A stretch of 64,000 nucleotides of DNA from Pycnopodia helianthoides (GCA_032158295.1 CM063243.1:12678931-12742930), one strand, 5' to 3'; shown: positions 24,231 through 36,870, counted from the stretch's first letter. Notes: a model not told the origin generated them from the letters alone. Made by a program: numbers and translations.

Positions 24231-26578
24231 GCTGGTAATGTCACCAGCGCTCTGATCGTCTTCTGGAGTAAAAAGTTATGGTTAGGCATACATTGCAGTC
24301 AAATTTCATAGTTGTCAAATAAGTAATAGGCTTTCTCAATGTGACGGGGGCTTGACTTCCAAGGAAACTTTAATTTGAACCTGGCCCTATTAGTCCATGA
24401 AAGAATTCCCTTTGCACTTTTTGCAAGATTAGACCTGTTTTGAAACCTGTCATTTAAAACTTGACCTGGAGAAGATTTGGCATCAGAAACCTCACCAAAT
24501 TAGTGAAACTTGGAAAGTTAAAACGTAATAATCGGAAGGAATATTAGACCCATGGACTTGTCTGGTTGTGAGTGTATCGTCAAGAGCCCGAAGTGACCGG
24601 ATTCAGGCCAGCATTTCAAAGGATATTAAGAGTTCAGTGGATAGTAAGAGCCTTGTTGGGGCATTTGACTCATGGACAAAAGTGCACTCATCATCAAAAA
24701 AATGGTAACTGCTGAAACAGTCGCCTTGCATGCCAACTTACAAAGTATTGCCCTTAAAGCTATTGACTGGAATACCAACTCGCCCCCTGCATTTTGAAGC
24801 CAGTGGGACACACCCATGTTTGTTATAAAAACCTAGCTACGTAAAGCATGAAATTTTGCACGGCTGTTGTACAGCCATTTGCATATTAGTGCTTTTTATT
24901 CTTTTTATGTTGAAATCTAGGCGGTGAACACACAATGTAAGTACTTTTGCACTCCAAATGCAAATGAACTTATGCACACGTGTGTCATTTTCTTTGGAAG
25001 TTCAATTCATTCCTCAGTCATGTGCAAGCCTGAAAACATGACCGCGCCCAGGAGGCTCAAAAAGATTGTTTGCGTCTAGAATCAAGTTTAAGAGATCCAG
25101 TCAATACATAGTGTGGTTGTACCTCACGGAACACCACAAAACCTGTTGACACTACACCAGCTTATTTATAAAGAATCTGTGCTTTCTTGTTATTTTTAGA
25201 CGCTCGAGGGTCTGATAGGGACTGTTCACTTATCAGAGAACATACATTTATCTTCTTATAAATCAATGGCATATTTCATTCCCTTTAATCAGACCTAATC
25301 CTCTTCATAATCTCTCCACCTGCTACAAGGGAGTCTCTTGCTACACTCATTGCGCCAGTTGACTCCAAACTTACTTACGGTGAAAGATGTTGATTCTACT
25401 GTGATAGTACTGAAAGGGAAACTGGAGTGGAGTACGTAGATCTGCCTGATGGGCCATATTTGGAAAAAGGCTGATTGAATTGGTGTGGATTGTCGGGGGC
25501 CCCTTTGGTGTTGTCTCTCCTCTACATCTCTTCCTCTCTGATGCGATCTAGTGGCGGATAGATATCAGACGAGCTTTTGATAAATGGCAGGGGACTTCAT
25601 GGTCAGAGCACTCCTCACACACCGAGCTCAGCGACATCAATATTTGGTTGATTTTTTACCTGGTATCATCACACTCTTTTAAAGGGGAATGGCACTCCAT
25701 TGGAAATCAACCGTAAAATGAACAGTGCGTTTTAGTTTCATGAAAAGCTTGTTTTGTTGGTAGTTCGGCTTGTACTAAGGAAAATGTCATGAAGGGTTTT
25801 GTTGGGTGTTAAAGTTTGTTTTTTCTTGAAATTTATGAAACCTAGGAATCCTCTTAAAATGAAAAGATTGATGTAATCTGTATTCTTGTGAAGAGCAGAC
25901 TTTAGATACACGTTCATTCTATTTTATTCGAAAGGAAAACTTCAAATCGGAAAACCCTTAATGTGAGGTAGAGATTGAAAACCAATCCACATAAAGGGCT
26001 CCAATCTGAGGCAGAATTCTAGCCGAGGTCCGCAGAAATGAAAGACATGGAAAGACAACCTGATCCTCAATACGTGATAAAAAGTGAAAATAGCAACACA
26101 ATCAAACCTCAAATGACCTACCCTATCATGACCATATCAACAAATGATATATATTTTTTATTAGAATAATAACAACAAGTAGGATTGCATTTCTGTTCCC
26201 CCCCTCATTTGATGACACAATGTGCACTTAATCAAACAATTTCCTAGATAATTACTGTTTAGTTTAACAACATACACATGTACACGTACATGTACATGTA
26301 ATATACAGAGCTACGTTACAGTCTCATCAAAGATTGGATGGACAGTGTTTGTAAATAGATATACCAAGGTGAATGCAACGTGTTCCTTTAATGCCGCAGT
26401 GATAACGCTCCGTGTTTATGATGTTCATATCACAATACCAGGATGCTATCCTCCGTATTGCTTGTGGGACTCCGACCAGCTGGTCCTAATTACTTTTAAT
26501 CTCCCGGCATGGGGTTCCCGTATTAAACCGGGAGGAGAATGATTGATTGGTCCATTATGAAGTGGGGCCTCGCGCTCT

Positions 26579-26609
26579 GATTGGCTGGATCATCGTCACC
26601 AGCCAATCA
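26579..26609. promoter_or_regulatory. Inverted CCAAT-box pair forming a hairpin
   Basis: TGATTGGCTGG and CCAGCCAATCA are exact 11-base inverted repeats separated by 9 bases. Each arm carries a CCAAT box, the NF-Y core. Another ATTGGTCC lies about 35 bases upstream. It could be a regulatory pair or the core of a small palindromic element. Confidence 0.3.
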
Positions 26610-28315
26610 TTTTGAGGCGATGATGGGATTGTATGCAAATGAGGTATCCTCTTACATCAGGCTGTGAAAGTACGATGGGAGATTCTTTACCCTGGGTGGA
26701 TGTGTTATTGTAACGTGTAGATGGTGTCGGGTTATCAGCAGAGAGCTTATTAAGACAGTGGAGGAGATGGGGAAGTGTAATGTTGCATGAAGATTTAATA
26801 TTTGCTTTCATTGACTATGGAAGGTGGATACAATATCTATGAAACACTTCACAAATTTTGTTTTATCAGAATTTGGGGCTCTAAAGAAAGTTATTTGTTT
26901 ACTAAATAGCCAGTTGAACTTGTTTTATTACAGCAAACTCTTTATTGAGATGATGGTTGATAGATTAGCAGGGAATAACCAATGAATATTTATGAGGCTT
27001 TTTACGGGTCTACAGTTTATCGTTTGTGGGTTTACTGTGAATGTGAATCTACAGCTGTGGCTTAAAGAATGCGTCTCGGAAGTTCACTTTATTTGTGCCA
27101 AATAACAATGATGATAAATTTCAGTTGAGATAAGTACACAATGAGGTTATAATCTTACATTGCTTTTCATGATAGCAACAACAGAAGAGACACCCTCGTA
27201 TAAACACCTAACGACTTCAAAAACTATCAAGTCATCAATACTCATCGGATACTCATCTGCGATAATCGCCTCCACTTGATCTTTGTTCAGCGGGACGATT
27301 TGTCTTAATCATTCGCAACAGGTCTCCCCCCTTGTTACAAGACAATTTACATCGCTCGCTCCTTCCTGGGCCCTGCTGGGCCTGGAAGAAGATGCCACCA
27401 ACTACATGCTACCGGCCACCGGGGTTTTTCCCACGGATGGAATCTGTCCCGTCCCGCAAAGAGTGATTGAGGATAAATAGAATAACCAGAAGGCTATCAG
27501 TTTTGTTTTGATAAAAGAGATGCAGCGGGGCAGATAATGATGAATCCAGACAAGAAACATGTGCGTCCTCTTCTCCCCTGACGCTAGCTCTTGTCTTGCC
27601 TCCTCCTCCTCCTCTGGTAGTAACTGCTGACTTAGGATGTGTATACACTGTGTATACAAACCTCTCTCCAGGCATCGAACTGCTGATAGGGGAAGAATGA
27701 CTTCACATAGCTTTAGGCTGGGGCTCGATAAACACTGATCAAAGGATTTTCCGTTCGGTGGTAAACACCATTTAGGGTTCCCACGTCCAGTGAATTTTCT
27801 GATTGTCTGTGTGTATATATGTCAATTTAAATATTTGAGATTGATACCAAGCAATAAACCTCATCATTATCGGGATCTAGATTGTCCAGTACCCTGTGAC
27901 TGTGACATAAGTTATGGAATGAAGAGGGACGACTTTGCTTGGAAACCTAATTCTGATTCATCAGGTTGGAATAACTCTGATGACAAAAACAAAAGTCCTT
28001 GAGCACTTTCTTGTTATTGTTTGATGATGATGATGATGATGATGATGACTTGACATCGCAAATGTTTTTGTGAATACATTGTGTTTTGTAAATTTCAGTA
28101 TGACTTTTATTTATTCTAATTGATTAACAAGGTGTCATAGTTGATACTTCAAAAATGTATTCGCACATTTTGTGTTCATTTGATTAGTTTTTTTTTCAGG
28201 CCTGGTATTGTCGTTCTTGTGGGGCAATTTCTACTCAAACATTTCAAGGTGCAGCAAGCCATTGACAAGGGGCGTGTAATAGGCAATCTCCTTGGTTGCC
28301 CTCATGAAGTATTTT

Positions 28316-28600
28316 GCCTGCATAGCATATCATGGTCTAGCGCATCAAACTCAAGTTCTGATGGCTGAGTCATCAGAGTGTGGGTTCGAGTCCTGGTCGT
28401 GACACTTTTAAGACACTTGCATTCAACTATAATGGTTTTACATCACCCGGGAGTAGATGGGTACCTGCAAGGGTAGAGATTGTTGATATGATGGAGAAGC
28501 AACCTGTGTGCCCATTTGGCTGCCGGTGCTGCATACTCCAAAGGAGTTGAGATGGATGCTTAAATATAATGGAAGGTGCTTGTAGAAGCCTACTGGACTT
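28316..28600 (+). mobile_element. tRNA-Leu-derived SINE
   Basis: The 5' part resembles a degraded tRNA-Leu. GGTCTAGCGC is the D-arm end, ACTCAAGTTCTG a Leu(CAA)-like anticodon arm, and GGGTTCGAGTCCTGGTC the T arm with a good RNA polymerase III B box (28383-28393). The tail has CATCACCCGGGAGTAGATGG followed by GTACCTG, the GGGTACCTG-type tail I associate with deuterostome tRNA SINEs. The A box is degraded and no terminator was seen. A SINE fits better than a functional tRNA because the acceptor stem is not paired. Confidence 0.65.
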
Positions 28601-29646
28601 AAAAAAACTGATAATGACATTTACATTTTCGTTATACTAGGCTTGATTGCTTATTATGCCAAACATCTGAGTATTACTCTCTGTGGCGTTCAGTTTTCAA
28701 CTTGGACAAAATATACTTCCACAAATGAGGTTTACAAAAAAAATGATCATAAAGCAGCCTGATGTAGCTTTTAAAAAACCGACGTCTCTTTGTATACTGG
28801 ATTTTTTCCTGACATGACTGTCAAAAATAGATTTCCTACAGTCGTGAGTGTCTGCGAGCATTAGATGATTAAAGCACTTAACCTCACAAGATAATTGAAT
28901 GGCTGCAAAGACCGGAACATTTTTGTCTCAATCCTTTGTCTCTGGCGTGGGATTGTGTCGGGTGACATTCTCTCCCCGGGAAAAGCGCCAAACTCTTGTT
29001 TTATTAGTAATTAAAGACTCTGTTTTGACGGGGATCGTTAGGAATTGGGGGGGAATATTAAACCCGACTTCTCTCTTCTGGCTGATCTCTGGCGATGTGG
29101 CTCGTTCTCTTTGTTTACCTTTGGTATTAGGTTACAAATGTCAGGAATTAGTGATTGTCAGTGTGACAGTGACTAGATTATGACTGTATTGTGTTGTGGA
29201 GCAGCAGTCAAACCTATTTAAGGTTATGATTTTGTTTAAAAACTTAAACAAATCTTTACATTCGGATGGAGTTTGTTTGATAGTGGTTTTCATTTTTGTA
29301 ATGCATTTTTTTTGTGGGGTGAACTTCATTTTTATGCCAAAATAGTCCAAAAGTTAACTTTTAAAATCCCTAATTCAAAAAGAAAAATCTTCAAGGGATG
29401 CCACACACACTGTATACATCAATGGTATACTGTAGTGAGTGTGCGAAGAGCATTGATCGCATTTATTTGTTAAAAATTTTTTTTCTTGTTAGTTGTTTTT
29501 TTGTTACCCAAAGACAGCCTATGCTTCAACGCATGCTGACGTGGTGTTGCTGACATAGCTGTAGCTGCCAATTCTGAATCTGCCTAAATCTTCATACATA
29601 CATGTAGGATCATGGATGACACATGCCATGTATACATCATTGGTAT

Positions 29647-29813
29647 CAGGCTCGGAATTTCATCTTTGAGAGGGCAAGGTCTTTTTCATTTTGCAAAGGG
29701 CACTTCCATTGCAAAATCTTAAAGTCTATGGGAAACATTTGGAGGGGCACCAAGGCCAAGACCAGGGCAACGAAGACCATGGCCTTCGTGGCCTCCGTTT
29801 AAATCCAGGCCGG
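29647..29813 (+). repeat. CAGGCC-type dispersed repeat, best copy
   Basis: Begins CAGGCTCGGAATTTCATC and ends CCTCCGTTTAAATCCAGGCC. The ends are inverted and the interior carries GAGGGGCACCAAGGCC. It is the least decayed full-length copy in the window. Noncoding. Confidence 0.65.
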
Positions 29814-30626
29814 TGGTGTCATTGGCATGCAGCTAATGTATGAACCTATGAAAGATATGAGGTTTTTCAAGCTAGAGGATTGTTAGTGGTTTCAGTTGGC
29901 AGGACTGTTTACAAACATGACGTTTACATGTTAACCGAAACCAATATTATCCAGTAAGGTTTTGAAAGCTCTTGCAGTGTCAAGCTGGTTAAAGCACCGA
30001 TCACCTTCAACTTGAAACACTCTTTAAAATGAATGATGACTCAATGCCAAATAAAAAATAATTTGCATTCAAGGCAACTTTTCTGCATGACACATGTGTA
30101 AAAGATATCAAAATATGTAACCGCTATACAATGTTTTGTTTTCCAAGCACGCGAGCGCCTTCATTAACAAATGTCCACAGGTTATGATGGTTTCTTGAAA
30201 ACTCATGCCATAATTAAACCACAACAGCTCACGTCATTTGCAGTGGGTGCTCCTTGCTTTTGATGGAGTGGCCTTCTGTGAAATTCTAAATAGAAAAATT
30301 TCATTTTTCTCAAAGAAGTGCTGTTAGTCTGGGGGGGGGGGAGAATTGCAGTACCCTTTTAAGAGCAAGTTTTGACTCAAGTGGCTGAGTGTGAGTTGCC
30401 TTTTGGTTGCCAACTACACATCATGGCCTCGGCCAGTTTGTCATACATTTAACACATGTACACAGAAATTATAACACAGTAAATCTGTATGTGAATCAAT
30501 CACAAACAATTAGTTTTTTGGGGGGGGGGGAATTTTTTTCTGCTTTGCTACATTTTCTTGCACTTTTAGCAAATATTCTTAGAAAATTTCTGTGCTGTTA
30601 ATGGAAGACGCTCTATGATAATAGTT

Positions 30627-30780
30627 TTTGGTTTTACCCTGCACTGATGTGTGATAAGCACTGTGCACTCAGTGCTTTCGGATCCTGACTCCCCGGGTCC
30701 TGTGGAAAAAGAATCTACATGCGTACTACTCGGGTGGGATTCAAACCCTAAACCCCTGCATTTCTAGAGAGATAGTTTAA
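30627..30780 (-). mobile_element. tRNA-like SINE fragment
   Basis: Read on the - strand it has a B-box-like GGGTTTGAATCCC preceded by a degraded anticodon-arm-like stretch. The body then contains CAGTGCTTATCACACATCAG. A partial copy of that body recurs at 31846-31905 (GTGATAAGCACGGTATACTC on the + strand). No A box is visible, so this is a 5'-degraded SINE at best. Confidence 0.4.
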
Positions 30781-31361
30781 AGGTCCTTTATTTGTTCGAA
30801 ATTTGTAGGAGGTTTATAAAATTTGTCACTAAAAATTAGGAGTGAAACCTGTGCCCCTTAAAGGGAACAAGTTTGTGGTGTAGACATACATGTAGGAATA
30901 TTCCGTCGGTTGGTGCGCAGCGATCTATACGTGTGGTTGTGATACAACACGCAACCTTATGTAACTCCATGCGCTTAGTTTCTTTGGGCAAATCTCTTGG
31001 TGCACGTATTTGGCATTTGTCATATGGAAAATGCCGTCAAGGTGTATTGTTGCTGATTGCAACACTTCTATAGAGGGTGTCAGTCTGCACAGATTCCCAT
31101 CAGATCCAAAATACCAACGAATTTGGACGGCTGTAGTGAAACATACCATGGGAGCTTAATGGATAGGCTAGGAATGTGCCTTGTCACAGCGTTTGCATTG
31201 TCATTCGGTGCCTAGGTCTATGTCAGGAGAGCGCCCCACCAGGCCGATATCGAAATGGCTAACACAAATTTTGAGCGATAAATTAAAAGGTAATAACTCA
31301 GAACTAACCTGTACAAAAGTAGGTATTATGTTTTATTAATATCAAACCATTGCATTAAACC

Positions 31362-31711
31362 TTAAAGGGTGTGTACAACATTGGTAAGACTAAAAATATA
31401 AATGTTAACAGATTTGCACATAACTTACATTTTATGAAGATAGTCATGGTGGAAAACTTCCCTTGAAATGGTTTTGCTTGAAATGCTATAGTTTTTGAGA
31501 ACTTAGTAAAACAATGAGTTTTTATCATGGTGATAAAATCCGATGTTTAAAAACAGTGAAAACATATTAAAGGGTCTTTTACTGTTTACTTGTGACTCTG
31601 ATGACCGGTTGAGCTTAAATTTTCACAGGTTTGTTATTTCATGGATATGTTGGGTTACACAAAGTGTGGCACTGGCATTTGACAGTTACCAATGTTGTAC
31701 ACATGCTTTAA
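31362..31711. mobile_element. TTAA-ended miniature element, copy A
   Basis: Begins TTAAAGGGTGTGTACAACAT and ends ATGTTGTACACATGCTTTAA, forming terminal inverted repeats with TTAA at both outer ends. It shares TTTTCACAGGTTTGTTATTT and GAGAACTTAGTAAAACAATG-type words with the other copies. A palindrome, TTTTATCA/TGATAAAA (31520-31538), lies near the midpoint. It is noncoding. TTAA ends suggest mobilisation by a piggyBac-like transposase, which is inference. Confidence 0.7.
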
Positions 31712-33315
31712 AATGTAATGTGAAAAAAAAATACCACTCCATAGGACCTCTAACCACTATGACCACAGAGTGTGTCTGGTGACAAGAGGCAAATTTCAAT
31801 CCTGTAATTGATAGATGCAATTTCTATTAGGGATAAGGAAGAATAATTTTTGGTTTTAATCTACACCAATCTGTGATAAGCACGGTATACTCAGTTCTAT
31901 ATATTTGGCCATGGTTGCTGTACATGTATGTGTGGATATCATTCACAAATTTTTGCTGCTTATGAACTCTGGAAATGGAAGCTCCCATTAGTAGACAACT
32001 AATTTTTGGGGGGATTGTGAGGAGGGCTTGAGGCAGCTGAAATTGCTCCTCATGTTTCTGTCAACTGGGTTAAATCTGATAATAAATATTGTGTCTAGCC
32101 ACGCTGATTGATAGTCTGAGGGTGGGGGGGGGAGAGCATCTTTTGGTATGCTGTTATACACCACTGGGGAGAACATGAGAATTATTGGGCAACAGAGCTG
32201 TCGAACTCTTGCTGTTCAGTCATTTTGTTGATAAATCTTTCCCCTCGTAGAGTTCTTCAAGTAGCGTAGACGCATATATTTCCGTCAAAGGTCTCCCTGA
32301 AGTGTGGTGATTTTTCAAACATTTGTGGTATCAATAAAAGGGAAGGAATTTTGTGAAGAAGGTTAAAACAGAGATGTCAGTTATTCTTCAGGGGAGCCTG
32401 ACCTGCTTGAGTCAATTGGTTTGATTTATTTTTTTATTTTAAAGGACTCTTTTGTTGGTGTTATCCTTGGAAACTTTAATTAGCTCTAGCTAATCTTTGT
32501 TGTTTACAAACTCTTGACCACTCCCCCTCTCACCTCACGTCAATTTCAACAAAAAAAAATTGGCAGGATCATTGAGTTCCTATTTGACCAGTCCTGAGAC
32601 GGAAATTGTCAATGAGAGTGCATTGAATATTAACTGGAAACATAAAGGTGCTCCAGACGCGCGGCGGAGTGGCTCTGACGGTAGAAACACCTTTTGATTG
32701 CCAGACCACTCAGGGGGAAAGACAAGCCATTGAAGGTTGGCCCAAAGTTAAGCTGCCAACCAATTTATCGCTCTAGTTTTTGTCATACCGTTGGGACCAT
32801 GGGACGGTTATGAGCAATGAACGTTGACTTCTATGTATTTTTTGAGGGAGAGACGTGTTGTCGGGGCCTGCAATTTCCAGGGATTTAAACCAATTTGGGG
32901 TCATCTTTTTCTTCTTCTTGCAAATCTGACTTTGCCTGCAGTTTTTCTTGAAAGAAGTTAGCGAGCCACCAATAGGGACAGGACATGGTAATAGCCCATA
33001 GTTATTTATGCTACTAAGAAAGTGTGAAATATAAGGGTTTACACCCAGAGGGCCTTTATGTAAAGTTTGGCAAAATTCATTATTATTATTTTTTTTACCA
33101 GTAACCGGAATTGAAGGTAAAGTCTTATTCTCGAGTTTTCTTCGTTATTTTGTTGAATTTATTTTTCTTTCATATTGTTTGTCACTTAGTATTACATTCC
33201 CAACAACATATGTAATTTTCATGGCCATAAACTACGTTAAACAAAATGATTGACAAAACAAAATAATGCCCACGTAAAAACTCCATATTGTTGGAACCAC
33301 AATAGTCCTGGAAGT

Positions 33316-33621
33316 TCAAATACAGGCGAGTTTTACACAGTCTCTAATTGTCCAAACGAGACAAGTTTCATCCTGTAAGACAGCCAGGTGCGTGTGGGTG
33401 ACACTCAACAGAGGTACATCATACAGAAGTGTGCCTGCCACTTTTGCCGACTGCGCAGAATTGACCACAATGTCGTAGTCCATTGGAGTGCACACTTTGT
33501 GATGATTTGGTGATATGCAAAGCTCAATGCCACGCATCAGGGTTATGACACGACCGCTTTCCGTTAATTGAGCATGACAGATAATGTAATTGATGTGCCT
33601 ATCTGGAACAAATATGTGCAT
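33316..33621 (-). CDS. Unassigned protein-like ORF or exon
   Basis: An open frame of 101 codons on the - strand with unusually balanced, protein-like composition (for example ESGRVITLMRGIELC and SAKVAGTLLYDVPLLSVTH) in a region that is otherwise noncoding. It could start at the ATG at 33621. Alternatively it could be an internal exon, since TTTGTTCCAG lies at the equivalent of 33603-33612. A GT donor (GTAAAA) follows TGT near residue 95, so the natural exon may end before the TGA. No family was recognised. It faces away from the exon candidate at 34042. A decayed pseudogene remains possible. Confidence 0.35.
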   Translation of the reverse strand: MHIFVPDRHINYIICHAQLTESGRVITLMRGIELCISPNHHKVCTPMDYDIVVNSAQSAKVAGTLLYDVPLLSVTHTHLAVLQDETCLVWTIRDCVKLACI

Positions 33622-34041
33622 ACATGTATTGCATCATCATTTCCTGCTAGGAAATCATGTGCCATCATTCATGAATTTTCCACCAATAGTTTTGCACATG
33701 GGCATTGTTTATAGATTGATATAAATGGGGGTACCTATACACAGCTGCTGCCCCACACCTGCAACGGTTGTAAACAATGTGCCTCATTCTGTAATGCTTT
33801 ACTAGTTTGTTTGCTTTGTTCAAAGTAGCCGGGAACTAGTCAGGAACAGTGGTTTCTCTCATCACTTTTGCTAGTAAACCTGAATGTAAAACTATTTTAC
33901 TCTACTTTATAATATACATGTACACATTCGCAGTAGACTGATAGCATGTGCAACCATCTACTACGCATTCGCTTTACGAAGCCTTAATGTATGACATGTA
34001 GTATTATACGAACAACACCCAAGCTACATACACATAAAAAG

Positions 34042-34110
34042 ATGGCGACACAAGTATATGTCAATCGACGTTTTCCCAAGATCAATGATGTTGAACTAGA
34101 GAAGTATGAG
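34042..34110 (+). CDS. Candidate first exon (MATQVYVNRRF...)
   Basis: AAAAAGATGGCGACAC gives an ATG in strong context (A at -3, G at +4) with the same YY1-like AAGATGGCG seen at the kinase start. It encodes 23 codons, ending ELEKYE, before a GT (GTATAG) at 34111; the frame closes two codons later. Composition is protein-like and charged. No following exon was identified and the donor is weak. A miniature TIR element begins ten bases after the possible donor. The family is not recognised; a chance ORF is possible. Confidence 0.3.
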
Positions 34111-34120
34111 GTATAGTAAA

Positions 34121-34294
34121 ACAAGTATAACATGGTTTATTTTGGGTGGACAATCGATATTGGCCCCCCTCGGTACATTACCAAACTTGTTCACTTGGCT
34201 TTGCTTATAGGGAGCTAGTTTGTCAATTTCCAATACCTCGGGGAGCTAATATCGACTGTCCATCCCTCCACCCCCCAATCCATGTTATACTTGT
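34121..34294. mobile_element. Miniature TIR element
   Basis: Ends ACAAGTATAACATGG and CCATGTTATACTTGT are exact inverted repeats. The similarity continues inward (GGGTGGACAATCGATATTGG against the complement of CTAATATCGACTGTCCATCC), giving arms of about 50 bases around a 70-base spacer. Noncoding; no clear target duplication. Confidence 0.65.
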
Positions 34295-36251
34295 AAGGAG
34301 CTCTAAAAATGCTACAAGGTCAAATGCTAACCATTTCATTACCTTATATCGGAGTCAAAAACAACATAATTAAATTTTTGTTGTTGTGAAAGCAGTGCTT
34401 GAACAAACACAGGTTGTAAGGTCTGATACTTCATTCTTGTTAGGGAAACACATTTTTTGTTTTGATGAGGTGCACTGAAACATTATGAGGGGCACCAAGG
34501 CAATGACCAGGGGGGTATTGCCTCCTTAAAGTTAGGCCATTAGGCCAGTTAGTTGGAGGGAATCAACATCATCGGCTTCCAGTCAGGTAGATGTGAAATC
34601 AACCTTTGCCATTCTTAATGAGTTTATGGTGTTATGTTTCAGTTGTGCCGAGCTGGATGTAACAGCTGTAGTATACCCTAACAGCATGACTACGAACATT
34701 TTTTAAAAGCCGTTCTTCTCTCAGTCATTAAGTACATGACTCCGCCCCATTCCACCCAATAATTGAGCCAACGAGCAACATTTATGCATGTGAAACTTAT
34801 CCCTAATCAAAATCAATATTGACTAATTCTAATTTCATTCAAGCTCTTTTGTTACCCAATTGATTGAAAAAACTGAAATGTGCAGGCCGACAGAAGCCCT
34901 GCTGCGAGGCACTGGGGAGAAAATCAGATGAAGATTAATTGGTCGGAGCATGCGCCCTAAGCCCTAGCCTGACCCCTAGAAGCCCTTTCTTTAAACTTAC
35001 ATCTTTAAAAAAAAAAGCCAATTGGCCACATATTCCACTGTACATCAATCAATCACGTTGGTACCCCTCTGTCAGTAAGCATTTCTCATGAAACAGGGAT
35101 GGATGAACGGATGGATGGAGAGAGAGGGGGGCTTTACACAGTAGATTGTACATTGAATCATGAAAAGCGTCAACTGTAAATCCCCAGCCAGGGAAGAAGA
35201 AGAAAAAAAAAAAAAAAGCCTAATGGATACCTCGGAGGCATGTACTGATGAGTGCTGCCAACGGTTAACTGGCCCTGCTGCTGTTAACTGCGGCCCCTGC
35301 CACACCACTGCAGTGTGCATTGATCGAAATAGGTCAGCTATTGCAGCTAGCCTTCTCCCTGCCTGCCTGCCGTCGTCGTGCCTGCCGCATCCTAATTTTT
35401 TTCCTCAGGATATAGGACATGACCCATTTTCTGAGACAGACGTTGATAGAGGGAGGGAGAGAGATATCCAATTAGGATACATAATTTGTTGTAGATGCGG
35501 TGTTTAACAGGAGGCAGTTTTCTCAGGATTAGGGTTGAGGGGGATGGAGGAGGGGGAGGAGGGGAAAGGACTGATAAGTGGGGGGGGGCATGCATGCATT
35601 GTTTATGTACATGTAATCAAGATGTAATGGACTTAAAAATGCCTATACGTAAATAGTGTTAATAAAGCTGTTTTCCATGCACAGAAAAATACACTGATTC
35701 CTAAGCAGCGTATTTTACTGTAAGATTAGAAGTGATTGGCACCGATATCAATCTCTTTGACTTAGTGAATGCAATAAACTTACCGATGCACATGTAACTC
35801 TCATTGTTTGGGTTTGCCAATAATTGATGGGTGTACGTGTGAATTTTATGAAGCGTGGAATGCCCAGTGTTTTCCTGGAATCGTTTTAAACAATAGAGCT
35901 TGTAGTCACGTTTTATCGTGTATCGTTAATATTGAAGTGACTGTTGTCATTGCATCATTTTCTTTGACATTTCTGGCCCCTTTCACACAAGACGACTCCC
36001 CCCTAGGAAATTTGCTGTGAAACTTAGGTTGAGCTTTTCACACTTGAATTACTAACCCCGGCAAATCCCCCAAGAAATAGCCATTTCCCGGGAATAGCTC
36101 CCCCTGCTTGGGAGGACGGTTAAGCGAGATAATGGTGAGGAAAGTAATCCCAGAAAAACTACTAAGTGTGAAACTAAGTGTGAATTGAACATGGGTAGAC
36201 GGTGGTGTTAGAATTCCACAGGAATTTCCTGGGGTTTTAGTTCCTGGGAGT

Positions 36252-36519
36252 AGACCAATCCATTAAGCTCCGCCCCCTCACGTGTTGACCAATCACAACC
36301 TTGGCTACACCACCGAAAGTCCGACAAGAGTCCGACACGCTAAAATCCCATTAGAAAAGTAAACTTGCATGCGTGTGCTCTTAAAACGCGCACGTTCATG
36401 TCGCGAGTGTGGCATTGGAGAGATGCACATGTGCTGCCCACAAGTGCAGTGGTGATGCAGCCAATGCTGTGATTGGTCAATATGTTAAAGGGGTGGGGCT
36501 TAATGGATCGGTCTATTGG
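36252..36519. mobile_element. Miniature TIR element with CCAAT boxes
   Basis: TAGACCAATCCATTAAGCTC at the left end and GCTTAATGGATCGGTCTA at the right end are inverted repeats. The arms extend to CCGCCCC..GACCAATCACA and TGTGATTGGTC..GGGGTGGGG, about 50 bases in all. Each arm carries CCAAT boxes and a GC box. The CpG-rich centre differs from its AT-rich surroundings. A related fragment (TGATACATTAAGCCCCACCC) occurs at about 47731. Confidence 0.6.
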
Positions 36520-36870
36520 CTCTGCAGTGTTAAATGGACCTTTGTTGTTGTTATCTTTGTCGTCCTTGTCGCTGTCCTTTGCTGTTGTCGTTGTTGTTTT
36601 CTCAATTTACAATTGTTGTCTGAACAGCTCTAGACAGCTTTTAGCTCTTTAGGCAGTCCTGCAGGATATCGGCCTGAACGTGTCTACCCATAAAGGATCG
36701 GGTTGTTTTGACAGAGTTACGATGTCCTCGGTTGTTTTGACAGTGACGATGTCCTCGCTTCACTTTCATGTACTAAACCAATGGGGACACCGCCCGAAAA
36801 ACCCAAAATCAAAACAATGGGAGAACAAAGAGAAGTACGGGTACTTGATTTACAGGGGGTCACAAAACAT

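Larger units (their letters stand above)
23256..33315. other. Intron or intergenic region with dispersed repeats
   Basis: No supported gene. It contains a GGGCCC-family copy (24041), an inverted CCAAT pair (26579), a (GAT)n run (about 28022-28050), a tRNA-Leu-like SINE (28316), a CAGGCC-type copy (29647), two related SINE-like pieces (30627, 31846) and a TTAA-ended element (31362). Unique stretches such as 25180-27900 are free of recognised repeats and could hold regulatory DNA, but nothing specific was identified. Confidence 0.45.

Noticed and set aside
25028..25090. CKPEN motif resembling a kinase catalytic loop
   Set aside because: The HRD or HCD part is absent and flanking residues do not fit a kinase; coincidence.
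28022..28050. (GAT)n run, and (CAT)n at 44358-44388, as possible CRISPR-like or coding repeats
   Set aside because: Simple microsatellites with no spacers and no frame context.
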